In this document: positions 34,559-43,557 of the stretch, in pieces
Numbering within the stretch: position 1 is the stretch's first letter
How the letters are laid out: each line of letters begins with the position of its first letter
Assembly (NCBI GenBank): GCA_002427745.1
Contig: DIYF01000019.1
Span: 1-43,568 of the forward strand
Reading direction: 5' to 3'
Source of the DNA: Roseivirga sp. UBA6061
GTDB lineage: Bacteria > Bacteroidota > Bacteroidia > Cytophagales > Cyclobacteriaceae
Length of the DNA: 43,568 nt
Notes under the pieces: model-generated
Seen by the model: only the letters and a program-made list of their open reading frames with translations
Told to the model about the DNA's origin: nothing
Databases searched by the model: none
Program-made: the position numbers and the translations under genes

Positions 34559-36189
34559 TGAAAAACCTCTACTGTGGCGTAACCCTTGGCCCTATTTACA
34601 AAACCATTAGCCAGGCCCGCAAAACCCGTGAGCTCTGGTCGGGTAGCTACCTGTTTTCTTACCTGATGAAAGAGCTGATCAGGGCTCTTGAAATAGAAGA
34701 TAAGAGACTGATTTTACCCTATGCCGGTAAGCTTTTAAGTGGAGTTGAAGAGGTAGACTTGCTAAACTCTCCGCTACAGGCCGGGGTATTCCCTGACAGG
34801 CTGGTGTTTCAGCTGGCCGAAGCACAGAGCATCAGCTTTGTACGAGAGCAAAGCCATGCTGTGGTAAAAAAGCTGTCCGATCAGCTGACGGGGCATTTAA
34901 AGCAGCATAGCAAATGGTCAGATCAGGACCAGCAACGGGCCGAATCTTATTTCGCTCAGTATTTCCAGGTCTATGCCGTTACCCGGGAGTTTGAAGAGAG
35001 CTGTCGTGACAAGAGGGAAATTGTGATGTCGCTCTTCGATACCCTGGATATACTGGAACTGCAATCACAACTGATACCTGAAGAGGAGAAACCTTACATA
35101 GAACGCTTTATGACTACCTCCTCTTTCAGAACCAGAAAGACCCGCTCTTTTCTGAAAGCCGATGCCGGGCTGGAAGCGCAGCGCTTTGAATCCATCATAG
35201 AAATAGCTGCCAAAGAACTGATTACAGATCAGAAGGCCTTTGATACCAAAATGGAGGCAATAGATAAGGAAGACAATGAAGACAACCTGATCAACTGGCT
35301 GAAAGAAAACAATAAGGAGACTTTTCGCACCCACCATAAGTATATCGCGATAGTCAATATAGACGGTGATAACTTCGGAGACTATATAAAGCAACTGGAC
35401 AATCCGGCCTATGATCAGTTCACACAGGCCCTGGCCCTTTTTTCACTTCAGGCGCGCGATGCCATTGAAGCTTATGGCGGTCAGCCGGTCTATCTGGGTG
35501 GAGACGATGCCTTATTCTTTGCTCCGGTAAGAAGAGATACCAAGGAGAAGCGACAGAATATTTTTGACCTGCTGGACGATATAGACGAGATATTTCGCAG
35601 GGCCCTGGCCCATATCCAAAGCTCTGAGGCTTCTTCCTTGCCTACACTTTCGGCAGGTGTGGCCATACACTATTACAAACATCCGCTTGCAGAAAGCCTG
35701 GAAAAATCTGCTAAACTCCTCTTTGACAAGGCCAAGCATTTCAGCATGCGCAATGGCGGGAAAAAAAATGCCATTGCCATTCAGGTGCAAAAGCACAGTG
35801 GCCAGTCTTTTGGCCTGGTGTTAAGAAAATCAGCCGATACCTATGCCCGGTTTAAAGCCATGCTGAGTGCCCATATTGATGATGGTATCTTTCTCAGCTC
35901 TGTGGTACAGCACATGGAAAGGAATAAGGCACTGCTGGCAGTTGTGGGAGAGGCAGAGAACAGAGTAGCCGACTTCATTGAAAACCAATTCAATGAATCG
36001 GTCCACAAGCAGTCACCCTTCAGGGAATTTTTAGACGGTCTGAAGGTTTTTGTACCCGGAGTTTATAAGGAGTACCCGCTCAAAGATCCACTGACCACCG
36101 AGGCGGCTGCCAAAAGAGATATAAAAGCCGAAACCCTTTATGGGGCCCTGCGGTTGGTGAAATTCTTAAACAGAGACGACAATGAGTGA
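34558..36189 (+). CDS. cmr2: Cas10/Cmr2 with GGDD cyclase motif, no HD nuclease domain
   Basis: This is the signalling subunit of the type III-B complex. The 543-residue protein is compact. Its N-terminus (YCGVTLGPIYKTISQARKT) begins directly with the Cmr2 core and has no HD nuclease motif. The first palm domain has VNIDGDNFGDYI (266-277), and the catalytic hairpin is YLGGDDALFF (GGDD at 314-317). The Cys pairs of the usual zinc finger are absent (only C6 and C149). A C-terminal helical domain follows. When target RNA is bound it should make a nucleotide second messenger. With a CorA partner this is likely SAM-AMP rather than cyclic oligoadenylate, by analogy with the Bacteroides fragilis system. 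It overlaps cmr3 by 8 bases. Confidence 0.92.
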   Translation: MKNLYCGVTLGPIYKTISQARKTRELWSGSYLFSYLMKELIRALEIEDKRLILPYAGKLLSGVEEVDLLNSPLQAGVFPDRLVFQLAEAQSISFVREQSHAVVKKLSDQLTGHLKQHSKWSDQDQQRAESYFAQYFQVYAVTREFEESCRDKREIVMSLFDTLDILELQSQLIPEEEKPYIERFMTTSSFRTRKTRSFLKADAGLEAQRFESIIEIAAKELITDQKAFDTKMEAIDKEDNEDNLINWLKENNKETFRTHHKYIAIVNIDGDNFGDYIKQLDNPAYDQFTQALALFSLQARDAIEAYGGQPVYLGGDDALFFAPVRRDTKEKRQNIFDLLDDIDEIFRRALAHIQSSEASSLPTLSAGVAIHYYKHPLAESLEKSAKLLFDKAKHFSMRNGGKKNAIAIQVQKHSGQSFGLVLRKSADTYARFKAMLSAHIDDGIFLSSVVQHMERNKALLAVVGEAENRVADFIENQFNESVHKQSPFREFLDGLKVFVPGVYKEYPLKDPLTTEAAAKRDIKAETLYGALRLVKFLNRDDNE

Positions 36190-37204
36190 TTATAACTTTG
36201 AAATAAGCCTCAGACCTGTCGAGCATTATTTCTTTGGGGGAGAGCGTACCTTCAACCGGGCCGGAGATGATAAGAGCAGCTTCTATGCAGTGTCCAATTT
36301 GTATCCGCAACAGACTACGCTGTTGGGCCTGCTACGGTATCTCTTACTGGAACAAAACAACCTTTTACCGCTGAGCGATCAGCCAGAGTACATTGTTGAG
36401 CAAACCATCGGAAAAGCCTCTTTCAGAACCCATGCCCGGGAGGCTCAGCAATTTGGCCATATCAAAGCACTCGCTCCCCTGCTTTTGCGTAAGGGTGGTG
36501 CTTACTACCGCATAGGACATGAACTGGCCAATGATGCCTACAGTAACCCTGATCATGGGGACCAGGTACTGACAGCCGATGGGTTGAGAGACGGTGCACC
36601 GAAGTTGAATAACTACAAAGCTAAAGAAGGGTTGCCTCTGAAGGCCATTTCCCTGGAAATGACAGATACTGCCGTAGATTTCAACTGTATTTTCAGAGAG
36701 CAGGAGCATATAGGCATCCTGAAGCAAAGCACGGAAGAAGGCTTTTTTAAGCAGAAGGTATACTCTCTGCACCAGGGCTGGCACTTCAGCCTTTTTGCAC
36801 GGCTTGAGGGCGATTTCAAACTACACGATGGACTGGTCAGGTTCGGAGCAGATCAAAAGCTCTTTTATGTCACGGTAAGAAAAGTAAGCGCAGCAGATCA
36901 GCCTCACTGGGGCCATGTGGCCGGAGAAAGCGGAAGCCTGACTCTGCTGAGCGATGCCAAAGTAGGACCGGATATTTATAAGCACTGCCGGTTTGCTATC
37001 AGCAGCATGACTGACTTTCGTACGGTGCGCATGGGCTTTAAGGGCAGCAGATTTGCCAAAGACGGCATAAAAACCAACCTGCTGAGACGCGGCTCGGTAC
37101 TTTTTGCTAAAGCAGGACAGCTACAGGAGCTGACCAAAACCCTGAACGCCAATCTCAATTACAGACAAATCGGTTTCAACCAATACTTTATCTCAAAAAC
37201 TTAA
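36182..37204 (+). CDS. cmr3: Cmr3 RAMP subunit
   Basis: This 340-residue subunit begins ISLRPVEHYFFGGERTFNR, the typical Cmr3 opening where a conserved F-G-E/D loop follows the first strand, and continues NLYPQQTTLLGLLRYLLL. Cmr3 sits beside Cmr2 at the foot of the complex and holds the 5' handle of the crRNA. It overlaps cmr2 and is followed 3 bases later by cmr4. Confidence 0.88.
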   Translation: MSDYNFEISLRPVEHYFFGGERTFNRAGDDKSSFYAVSNLYPQQTTLLGLLRYLLLEQNNLLPLSDQPEYIVEQTIGKASFRTHAREAQQFGHIKALAPLLLRKGGAYYRIGHELANDAYSNPDHGDQVLTADGLRDGAPKLNNYKAKEGLPLKAISLEMTDTAVDFNCIFREQEHIGILKQSTEEGFFKQKVYSLHQGWHFSLFARLEGDFKLHDGLVRFGADQKLFYVTVRKVSAADQPHWGHVAGESGSLTLLSDAKVGPDIYKHCRFAISSMTDFRTVRMGFKGSRFAKDGIKTNLLRRGSVLFAKAGQLQELTKTLNANLNYRQIGFNQYFISKT

Positions 37205-37207
37205 GCC

Positions 37208-38110
37208 ATGGCACAACAAGCAAAATTCTATCATATCCGTACCCTTACCAACCTGCACGTGGGTAGTGGAGACAACAACTATGGCGTGGTAGATAACCTG
37301 GTACAACGCGATGTAAACACGGGCCTGCCTACCATACACAGCTCCAGCCTCAAAGGAGCCCTGCGCGAGTTTTTTCGCACAAGCGATAAATCTCGCATAG
37401 CAGCCGATGAAGATGAGAGCCCACTGATCAAACATATCTTTGGGTATGTAGGCAAGGAAAAGCCCGGAAAGGGTGACGGAAATGAGAAGTCGGAACAAAG
37501 CAGTCACCCGGGAAACTGGCAGTTTCTCTCGGCTGATCTGCTCTCACGCCCAGTGCGTAGTGATAAAGTACCCTATGTACATGCTACCTCGTCAGAGTTG
37601 ATCGCTTCCCTGATATCTAAACTTACGGCATTTGACCTGGATGTACCAAGGGAGTTGAATGACCTGGCTCTGCACAAACCGGAGCCCGGGAATCCGCTGG
37701 TTTTTGACAGAAGCCTGCAAGACGCCACGATAGAAGACCTGGACTGGAATAGGGCAGCCTGTCATGAATCAGCCTTCAGCACTTCCGCCTGGCTCAAAGA
37801 GGTGTTGGGTGAGCACCTGGTATTGCTACACCACAGCGACCTTTGTGATATAGAGCTGCCCGTAATAGCCCGTAACTACCTGGTAAGCGGAGAAAGCAAA
37901 AACCTGTGGTATGAAGAGGTAGTGCCCTACGATGCGCGCTTTGGCGTATTTATATTACAAGATGCGGAGCACAACCAGGCTTTTGAAACCGCTCTCCAGG
38001 AAAATCATGTACAAATAGGGGCCAACGCTTCCATAGGCTATGGTCTTTGCCAACTGCGTCAGCCGCAGTCGGCAGAAAAGGAATCCACCCCTCAAATGGC
38101 AGCAGTATGA
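37208..38110 (+). CDS. cmr4: Cmr4 backbone subunit and target-RNA nuclease
   Basis: The 300-residue protein has the Cmr4 opening TLTNLHVGSGDNNYGVVDNLVQRD followed by GLPTIHSSSLKGALREFF. In the GVVD segment, D29 aligns with the catalytic Asp of characterised Cmr4 (D26 in Pyrococcus furiosus), so target-RNA cleavage every six bases is expected to be intact. Cleavage ends signalling by Cas10. The C-terminal Gly-rich loop is GANASIGYGLC. The gene shares ATGA with cmr5. Confidence 0.92.
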   Translation: MAQQAKFYHIRTLTNLHVGSGDNNYGVVDNLVQRDVNTGLPTIHSSSLKGALREFFRTSDKSRIAADEDESPLIKHIFGYVGKEKPGKGDGNEKSEQSSHPGNWQFLSADLLSRPVRSDKVPYVHATSSELIASLISKLTAFDLDVPRELNDLALHKPEPGNPLVFDRSLQDATIEDLDWNRAACHESAFSTSAWLKEVLGEHLVLLHHSDLCDIELPVIARNYLVSGESKNLWYEEVVPYDARFGVFILQDAEHNQAFETALQENHVQIGANASIGYGLCQLRQPQSAEKESTPQMAAV

Positions 38111-38517
38111 ACAGGAAGACAGATCAACTTATTCCACTGGCCTATCGGGCCGTTCAGGAAAACCTTGTGGCTGCTGATGGTCGAAGCATCAGTAAGCAAT
38201 ACAATGGTTATATCGCCTCCTTTGGTGCCGCAGTAGTGCAGTCAGGCATACTGGCAGCCCTGGTGTTTAACTACCGAGAGCCGGAAGACAGCCATTCGGA
38301 AGAAGACCGCAGAAAGCTGATGGATGCCATTTACCGGGTGATCTGTGAGCAGGACGGAGAGCGTGTTCAGGGAGCAGACCTGAAGGCTTACTACCGACAT
38401 GAGCAGACAGATAAGCGCAGGCTCAAGCAGCAGATTCTCGATGCAGCCACAGCCATCAAGCTGGTGATCCGCACCTTTAAGCTCACAGAACCCACCAATG
38501 CAAACCAAAACGATTAG
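38107..38517 (+). CDS. cmr5: Cmr5 small subunit
   Basis: This all-helical protein of 136 residues lines the target-binding channel. The ATG at 38107 is chosen because it makes an ATGA overlap with cmr4 and gives the usual N-terminus MNRKTDQLIPLAYRAV; an upstream ATG at 38047 would lie deep inside cmr4. Family-like features are ISKQYNGYIASFGAAVVQSGILAAL and the basic C-terminal helices. Confidence 0.88.
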   Translation: MNRKTDQLIPLAYRAVQENLVAADGRSISKQYNGYIASFGAAVVQSGILAALVFNYREPEDSHSEEDRRKLMDAIYRVICEQDGERVQGADLKAYYRHEQTDKRRLKQQILDAATAIKLVIRTFKLTEPTNANQND

Positions 38518-38521
38518 GCCC

Positions 38522-39688
38522 ATGAGTGTAAATATTGGCTGGCTCTTTTACCGCGACTACTTTGAAGGACTTCAAGATAATGATCAACCTGATTTTACCC
38601 ATAAAAGCAACAGGTTAGCGGAGCAGAAGGTACCACAGAATAAACCCTTGTTAAGATTAGGGACCGAACATATCCATGCCAAAACCACCTACCCTGGCTT
38701 GTTGATAGGTACCGGTTACCAGCATATGACCGGTGGTGATGGAGAGTTTAAAACAGGTTTTTATTTCGACTACACATCGGGTTTGCCGGTAATTCCGGGC
38801 TCTTCAGTCAAAGGATTGTTGCGCTCTGTTTTTCCCTATCATCGTGAAACGCGCGATGATCACTTTATTAAGCCCCGTCTGCGATATATTCGCAGCCTCC
38901 TGCCAGCCCATATTGAGGAACCTGATGATAAGAAGATAGAGGCACTCACCCTGGAAATATTTGAGGGGCTCTGTGAAGTGGATAAGAAGCCGGCCAGGCT
39001 ATCCGCTTATGAGCGCGATATATTTCACGATGCTGTGATTTCAGAGTTCAGCCAGGGCAAAGACCTTCTGGCCACCGATTTTATCACACCGCATCGGGAT
39101 GCCCTGAAAGATCCTACCCCCCTGATGCTTTTAAAGGTGGCCCCGGGCGTGATTTTTCGCTTTCAGTTCAGCCTGCATCAAAGTAAGGTATTTCCCGACC
39201 TGAGCGCGGCAGATAAGCTGGCCATGTTCAGGCAAATTATCCTCGACCAGGGTGCTGGCGCCAAAACGAATGTAGGCTATGGGCAATTTGATGAGGTGGA
39301 TGAGCAAAAGCTGAATGAAAGTCAGGAGAGAGCCCAATTGGAAGTTTTGAGGCCCGTTTTTGAGAATGAAGTCAGAGAATTATCCTCTGCTCATGATGAG
39401 GTATTGAAAGCACTCGATTTCGTAAAAGGAAAGATTAATGAATATGAGGCACTGATCAGTTTTGAGAATGAAATGTTTTTCCTGTTGGAGGTTGAAGGAG
39501 TGAAGGTTTATCAGGAAAAAGAAGATGTAGAAGAAAAAATAGAGGAGCATGTCGTCAAACGAGCTAAGAAGGGCAGAAGTATCAACTTTGATAAACCAGC
39601 AGTAGGCGTGACTGTCCGGTTGATCTTAAAGGAATTGGATAGGGATATATTGAGGTTCAATGTATATCCCATCTGGAAAAACCAATGA
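38522..39688 (+). CDS. cmr6: Cmr6 RAMP subunit
   Basis: The protein begins MSVNIGWLFYRDYF (start at 38522, 4 bases after cmr5; an ATG at 38498 would add eight residues and overlap cmr5). It has the Cmr6 core: GTGYQHMTGGDGEFKTGFYFDY, LPVIPGSSVKGLLRSVFP and the Gly-rich loop GAGAKTNVGYGQF. An extra C-terminal region of about 120 residues is rich in Glu and Lys, beyond the usual RAMP fold, and may bind a partner. Cmr6 caps the crRNA 3' end together with Cmr1. Confidence 0.88.
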   Translation: MSVNIGWLFYRDYFEGLQDNDQPDFTHKSNRLAEQKVPQNKPLLRLGTEHIHAKTTYPGLLIGTGYQHMTGGDGEFKTGFYFDYTSGLPVIPGSSVKGLLRSVFPYHRETRDDHFIKPRLRYIRSLLPAHIEEPDDKKIEALTLEIFEGLCEVDKKPARLSAYERDIFHDAVISEFSQGKDLLATDFITPHRDALKDPTPLMLLKVAPGVIFRFQFSLHQSKVFPDLSAADKLAMFRQIILDQGAGAKTNVGYGQFDEVDEQKLNESQERAQLEVLRPVFENEVRELSSAHDEVLKALDFVKGKINEYEALISFENEMFFLLEVEGVKVYQEKEDVEEKIEEHVVKRAKKGRSINFDKPAVGVTVRLILKELDRDILRFNVYPIWKNQ

Positions 39689-39760
39689 CTAACCCCGCTC
39701 AGCGGTCTCTCACAGAGGACCCTGAGCTTAAGAATAGAAAATAGAGATAAACAAAACATT

Positions 39761-40495
39761 ATGAACATACCTATCACTACCATGACCCTGAACCTGCCCA
39801 TGCACCCGCAGTCGGTACCTCACCTCCGGGGAGCTGTGGTAGAGCAGGTACTGGCCCATAAGGCCGTATTTGAAAGTGCCGGTATCCCTACTGACCTATT
39901 CCACAACCATGACGAAAGTAAGTGGGCGGGCGAAAAAGAGGCTGGGTTGAAAGACGAGGTATATCGCTATCCGCTGGTCCAATACAAGGTCCACCATCGT
40001 AAAGCTGAGATCATGGGTATAGGGGCAGCAGCCAAAGCTCCTCAACTCTGGATAGCCCTGGCGGACAATGCGCTTAAAATGGAGGGGCGTACCCATAAAC
40101 TAGGAGTATACAAGCTGGATCATAGCCCCTGGCAGCCTGTTCTTAATGGGCAGCTGCGTACCTATCGACTCAATAAGTGGCTGCCGCTGAATGGTAAAAA
40201 CTATGAGCGGTGGCAGCAGAGCCTACGGCTCAGCGACAAGGTAGCCATACTGGATAAGGTGCTTTGGGGACACCTGTTTCACCTTACCGAGAGTGTAGGC
40301 ATCACCCTCGACCGTGACAGACTTGAGCTGTTTGTAAGCAGCATAGATATGCAGACCTACAAGAAAGCCTACAAAACCTCATTACTGGCCCTGGATGTTA
40401 CCTTTTGCACGAACCTGTTGCTACCAGACGAAATAGGCCTGGGCCAGAAAGTTAGCCTGGGTTTTGGCAAGGTGCAGCAGATTAAAAAGAAGTAG
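39761..40495 (+). CDS. cas6: Cas6 crRNA-processing endonuclease (Cas6b-like)
   Basis: This 244-residue protein should cut the repeat RNA to leave an 8-base 5' handle. The N-terminal strand MTLNLPMHPQSVPHLRG, the helix with FHNHDES and the C-terminal Gly-rich strand GLGQKVSLGFGKVQQI match the Bacteroidota Cas6b pattern. Candidate catalytic His residues are in FHNHDES and YKVHHRK. It is separated from cmr6 by 72 bases, so it may have its own start signal. Both arrays have the same last eight repeat bases, so one Cas6 could process both. Confidence 0.82.
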   Translation: MNIPITTMTLNLPMHPQSVPHLRGAVVEQVLAHKAVFESAGIPTDLFHNHDESKWAGEKEAGLKDEVYRYPLVQYKVHHRKAEIMGIGAAAKAPQLWIALADNALKMEGRTHKLGVYKLDHSPWQPVLNGQLRTYRLNKWLPLNGKNYERWQQSLRLSDKVAILDKVLWGHLFHLTESVGITLDRDRLELFVSSIDMQTYKKAYKTSLLALDVTFCTNLLLPDEIGLGQKVSLGFGKVQQIKKK

Positions 40496-40557
40496 TCTGC
40501 CAGCCTCAAAAACGTTCTTTGACGTATTGAAAGGCTTGCTCTTGCAAACAAAAGATT

Positions 40558-41610
40558 TTGCCTAAACTTAAAATCGGTAAGAAAAAAGTATATGCACAGT
40601 CCAACGCGCTGTGTAGCTGTCACACCCTAAGGCAGTTGGAAAAACTCCTGGATGTACCGGCTAACAGCCTGTCTCTGCTGGCTGTTACCCCTCTCTACTA
40701 TCGTTTTCAAGTGCCTAAGGCCGATGGTTCCTTAAGGAATATTGAAGCCCCTTCTCTGGAATTGAAAAGGGTACAGCGCAAGCTCAATGAATATTTACAG
40801 TCTGTCTATTATATGATGATGCCCGAAATCTCTTATGGTTATATCAGGGCAGTGCGCAGAGAGCAGAACATGCGCAATATTGTGACCAACGCTCAAAAAC
40901 ACACAGGTTGTCGATATATGCTCAATGTCGATTTCGAAGACTTTTTTCATCAGATCAGGCAGAACCACCTGGCAGCACTGCTAAGTAGTAAGCCCTTCAG
41001 ATTTCAAAGGCAGGCAGCTTTGGTTTTGGCAAGATTCTGTTGTCTGGAAGGACGATTGCCTATGGGGGCTCCTACCTCTCCTGTTTTGTCAAACCTGGCC
41101 TGTATCGCCCTGGACAAAGCCTTGTATGCCTGGGCGCAAAAAGGAGATTTTGTCATTACCCGTTTTGTCGATGATGTAACCCTGTCTTCAAAGAAGACAG
41201 AAATTGACCTCAATCATTTTTTCGAGCTGTCAAAAATATTTCAGCAATATGATTTTCAGATCAATGAAGACAAAACGCAATACTATAGTGCGGTTGATGA
41301 AAAAACAGTAACGGGCCTGGCGGTAAGCGATGAAGTAAGTATTCCTTCAGGCTATTACGAGTCCCTGGAAGCTGACCTGCAAAGACTCAAAAGTGTAGTA
41401 GAGGTAGACCTGCTTACCGGTAGCCTTGCCAAAGCTGGTATGATTAAAAAGTACAAACAGGAAGTGATGGGGAAGATCAATTTCATCTCTATGGTAGAAG
41501 GCAAATCTGATCAGCAGTATCATAACTATCTCGATCAGTTTGAAATGGCCATTGACCCACCTTTGGCCATCTTTTCGGCCAGTTGGACAAGCTTTAACTA
41601 TATGCACTGA
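40558..41610 (+). CDS. CRISPR-associated reverse transcriptase (stand-alone, FVDD active site)
   Basis: This reverse transcriptase lies directly upstream of cas1. RT motifs in order are RNIEAPSLELKRVQRKLN, NVDFEDFFHQI (first catalytic Asp, D125), LPMGAPTSPVLSNLA, ITRFVDDVTLS (the YxDD box is FVDD, residues 203-206), INEDKT and VTGLAV. It lacks a Cas1 or Cas6 fusion and lacks a maturase or endonuclease domain. RTs in type III loci let Cas1-Cas2 take spacers from RNA. No ATG is available upstream of motif 1. The frame opens after a stop at 40528, so translation probably starts at TTG 40558 or ATT 40555. It shares TGATG with cas1. Confidence 0.9.
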   Translation: MPKLKIGKKKVYAQSNALCSCHTLRQLEKLLDVPANSLSLLAVTPLYYRFQVPKADGSLRNIEAPSLELKRVQRKLNEYLQSVYYMMMPEISYGYIRAVRREQNMRNIVTNAQKHTGCRYMLNVDFEDFFHQIRQNHLAALLSSKPFRFQRQAALVLARFCCLEGRLPMGAPTSPVLSNLACIALDKALYAWAQKGDFVITRFVDDVTLSSKKTEIDLNHFFELSKIFQQYDFQINEDKTQYYSAVDEKTVTGLAVSDEVSIPSGYYESLEADLQRLKSVVEVDLLTGSLAKAGMIKKYKQEVMGKINFISMVEGKSDQQYHNYLDQFEMAIDPPLAIFSASWTSFNYMH

Positions 41611-42587
41611 TGCAATTGATTATAGATACAAGAGAGACGAGCCTTACCATGAAGGATAAGACATTTCTGGTGGCCAATAAAAGTACTTCGAGACAGATTA
41701 GTCCTAAAAGAGTGAGCAGTATCGCTATCACCGGAAATTGCCGGCTTTCTGCCTCAGCCATAAAACTGGCGGCTCAAAGTAAAATACCCATTTACTTTTT
41801 TGAGAAGACAGGCAAGCTGGCAGCCAGAACCTGGAGCCCTTATTTCAGTAACCTGGCAGATTTGAGAAGGAGACAATTACTTTTCGCTGAAAGAGAGGAC
41901 GCGCTGCGATGGGTTCAAAGCATTTTGATAAAAAAGTGTATGGAACAGATGATCACTCTGGAGCGCCTGGGGAGGAGAAAAACTTCTGCCCTGACACTGG
42001 TCAAAAGCACGGTGAATGAGATAAATGAAATGGCTTTAAGCATCGGGCATACAGAAGGAGATAACGTTGCTGTGGTACGCAACAGGCTGATGGGCCTGGA
42101 AGGGCGGATATCCGGTCGGTATTTTTTGACCCTCCAACATTTTCTTGAGGAACCCTTTAAAACCAAATCTAGAACCAGAAGACCTGCGAAAGACCCATTT
42201 AATGCTGCTCTAAACTATTTGTATGGTATGACTTATAGCGTTGTGGAGTCGGGGGTTATGGCTTCGGGCCTGGACCCGCTGATAGGCTATCTTCATGTAG
42301 AAGGCTATGTAAGGAGGTCGTTAGTATTTGATCTAATCGAGCCCTTCAGACCTATAGTAGACAGGCTGCTGATTAGTCTGTTCACAGATAAACGACTTAA
42401 TACTGAGTGTTTTACTAATAATAAAAACGGGTTTTTACTTGGTAAGGCTGGGAAACGGGTGATGATTCCTGCCTTCAACGACTATATCGGACAATACCTT
42501 TTAGTGGGGGACAAGAAAATGAGGCTCAAAGATCATATCTACCACGAATGTCGGTTATTGGCAAAACAACTAAGGGGTGAGCTATGA
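41610..42587 (+). CDS. cas1: Cas1 integrase
   Basis: This is the spacer-integrating nuclease of 325 residues. The N-terminal beta domain runs MQLIIDTRETSLTMKDKTF to about residue 75. The catalytic helical domain has E164 in LMGLEGRISGRYF, H229 in GYLHVEGYVRRSLVFD and E244 in DLIEPFRPIVDR, the three metal-site residues of the family. The start overlaps the RT stop by one base (TGATG), and the stop overlaps the cas2 start (ATGA), so RT, Cas1 and Cas2 are probably made together. Confidence 0.96.
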   Translation: MQLIIDTRETSLTMKDKTFLVANKSTSRQISPKRVSSIAITGNCRLSASAIKLAAQSKIPIYFFEKTGKLAARTWSPYFSNLADLRRRQLLFAEREDALRWVQSILIKKCMEQMITLERLGRRKTSALTLVKSTVNEINEMALSIGHTEGDNVAVVRNRLMGLEGRISGRYFLTLQHFLEEPFKTKSRTRRPAKDPFNAALNYLYGMTYSVVESGVMASGLDPLIGYLHVEGYVRRSLVFDLIEPFRPIVDRLLISLFTDKRLNTECFTNNKNGFLLGKAGKRVMIPAFNDYIGQYLLVGDKKMRLKDHIYHECRLLAKQLRGEL

Positions 42588-42877
42588 TTTATTTGGTCTT
42601 TTATGATATAGCAGATAGTGCAAGACGTACCAAAGTGGCGAAAAGGTTGATCCAGTTAGGGTTCGAAAGACTCCAGTACTCTGTTTTTTCCGGTTTAGAA
42701 AACCTCTCCGAAATTCCGCAAGCGTGGAATTTCTTTAAGAATCAGCTGGATAAAAAAACGGACAAACTTTATGTTTTGAGGGTAAGTAAAGCAAGTTTAA
42801 AGTCAATGGACATAATTGGCGTTTTTTCGTTGGATTTAGATTACCTGAGCGGAGATACAGATAGCCTTTTTATTTAA
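42584..42877 (+). CDS. cas2: Cas2
   Basis: This 97-residue protein bridges two Cas1 dimers in the integration complex. The ferredoxin-like start MIYLVFYDIADSARRTKVAK contains the conserved D8, and FERLQYSVFSG is typical of the second strand. It ends DLDYLSGDTDSLFI. The leader of array 2 begins directly after its stop codon. Confidence 0.95.
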   Translation: MIYLVFYDIADSARRTKVAKRLIQLGFERLQYSVFSGLENLSEIPQAWNFFKNQLDKKTDKLYVLRVSKASLKSMDIIGVFSLDLDYLSGDTDSLFI

Positions 42878-42970
42878 GTGAATTTTGATTTAGCAATGTA
42901 TATGGCCGATATGCGAACAAATGGAATTAGGTTAACCTGCTTAAAGACAGTGATTTGTGTAAGAGGTGGC
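42878..42970 (+). promoter_or_regulatory. Leader of CRISPR array 2
   Basis: This AT-rich stretch of 93 bases lies between the cas2 stop and the first repeat. It is clearly homologous to the array 1 leader, with blocks TGAATTTT, TTTAGCAAT, TATATGG, GGTTAAC and AAGAGG in the same order and spacing. It should contain the array promoter and Cas1-Cas2 integration signals. Confidence 0.85.
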
Positions 42971-43557
42971 GTCAGAGTAAGCATCAGGAATAGGACAGAC
43001 TGAGACTTCGTTCATAGTCCTTTACAGGAAAATCTTGTGGTCAGAGTAAGCATCAGGAATAGGACAGACTGAGACTTTGATCATAGTTTAATAATGTTTC
43101 CATAATGGGTCAGAGTAAGCATCAGGAATAGGACAGACTGAGACTTTTTTAGAATAATACAAAGTTCTGGCATATTGGTCAGAGTAAGCATCAGGAATAG
43201 GACAGACTGAGACAATTAGAGTAGATATCGATGTTGTGAGCTTTTGTCAGAGTAAGCATCAGGAATAGGACAGACTGAGACAAGTAACGGATCACTTTGC
43301 CATAGCCTTTGTTTGGTCAGAGTAAGCATCAGGAATAGGACAGACTGAGACCTTTGCTTCACGCAGTTGGATGAAGAGTTTTTGCGTCAGAGTAAGCATC
43401 AGGAATAGGACAGACTGAGACCTTCTCTTTCCGTTGCCCCACTGCTTTTCAGGTACGTCAGAGTAAGCATCAGGAATAGGACAGACTGAGACCTCAATAG
43501 GGTTAAATATCTTGTCAAATAGAAGTAGTCAGAGTAAGCATCAGGAATAGGATAGAC
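42971..43557 (+). CRISPR. CRISPR array 2 (9 repeats, 8 spacers)
   Basis: The 36-base repeat begins GTCAGAGTAAGCATCAGG and ends GGACAGACTGAGAC. Repeats start at 42971, 43040, 43109, 43178, 43246, 43316, 43386, 43457 and 43528. The first eight are identical. The ninth is degenerate: C-to-T at position 26 and loss of the last six bases. Spacers are 33, 33, 33, 32, 34, 34, 35 and 35 bases. The repeat differs from that of array 1 at 8 of 36 positions (5, 12, 17, 18, 20, 21, 25, 26), but both end ACTGAGAC. The array finishes 11 bases before the window edge. Confidence 0.97.

Noticed and set aside
39689..39760. Possible terminator between cmr6 and cas6
   Set aside because: Short imperfect hairpins are present but there is no T tract, so read-through into cas6 is likely.
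40496..40557. Separate promoter for RT-cas1-cas2
   Set aside because: TTCTTTGACG resembles a -33 region, but no TAnnTTTG box follows at the right distance.
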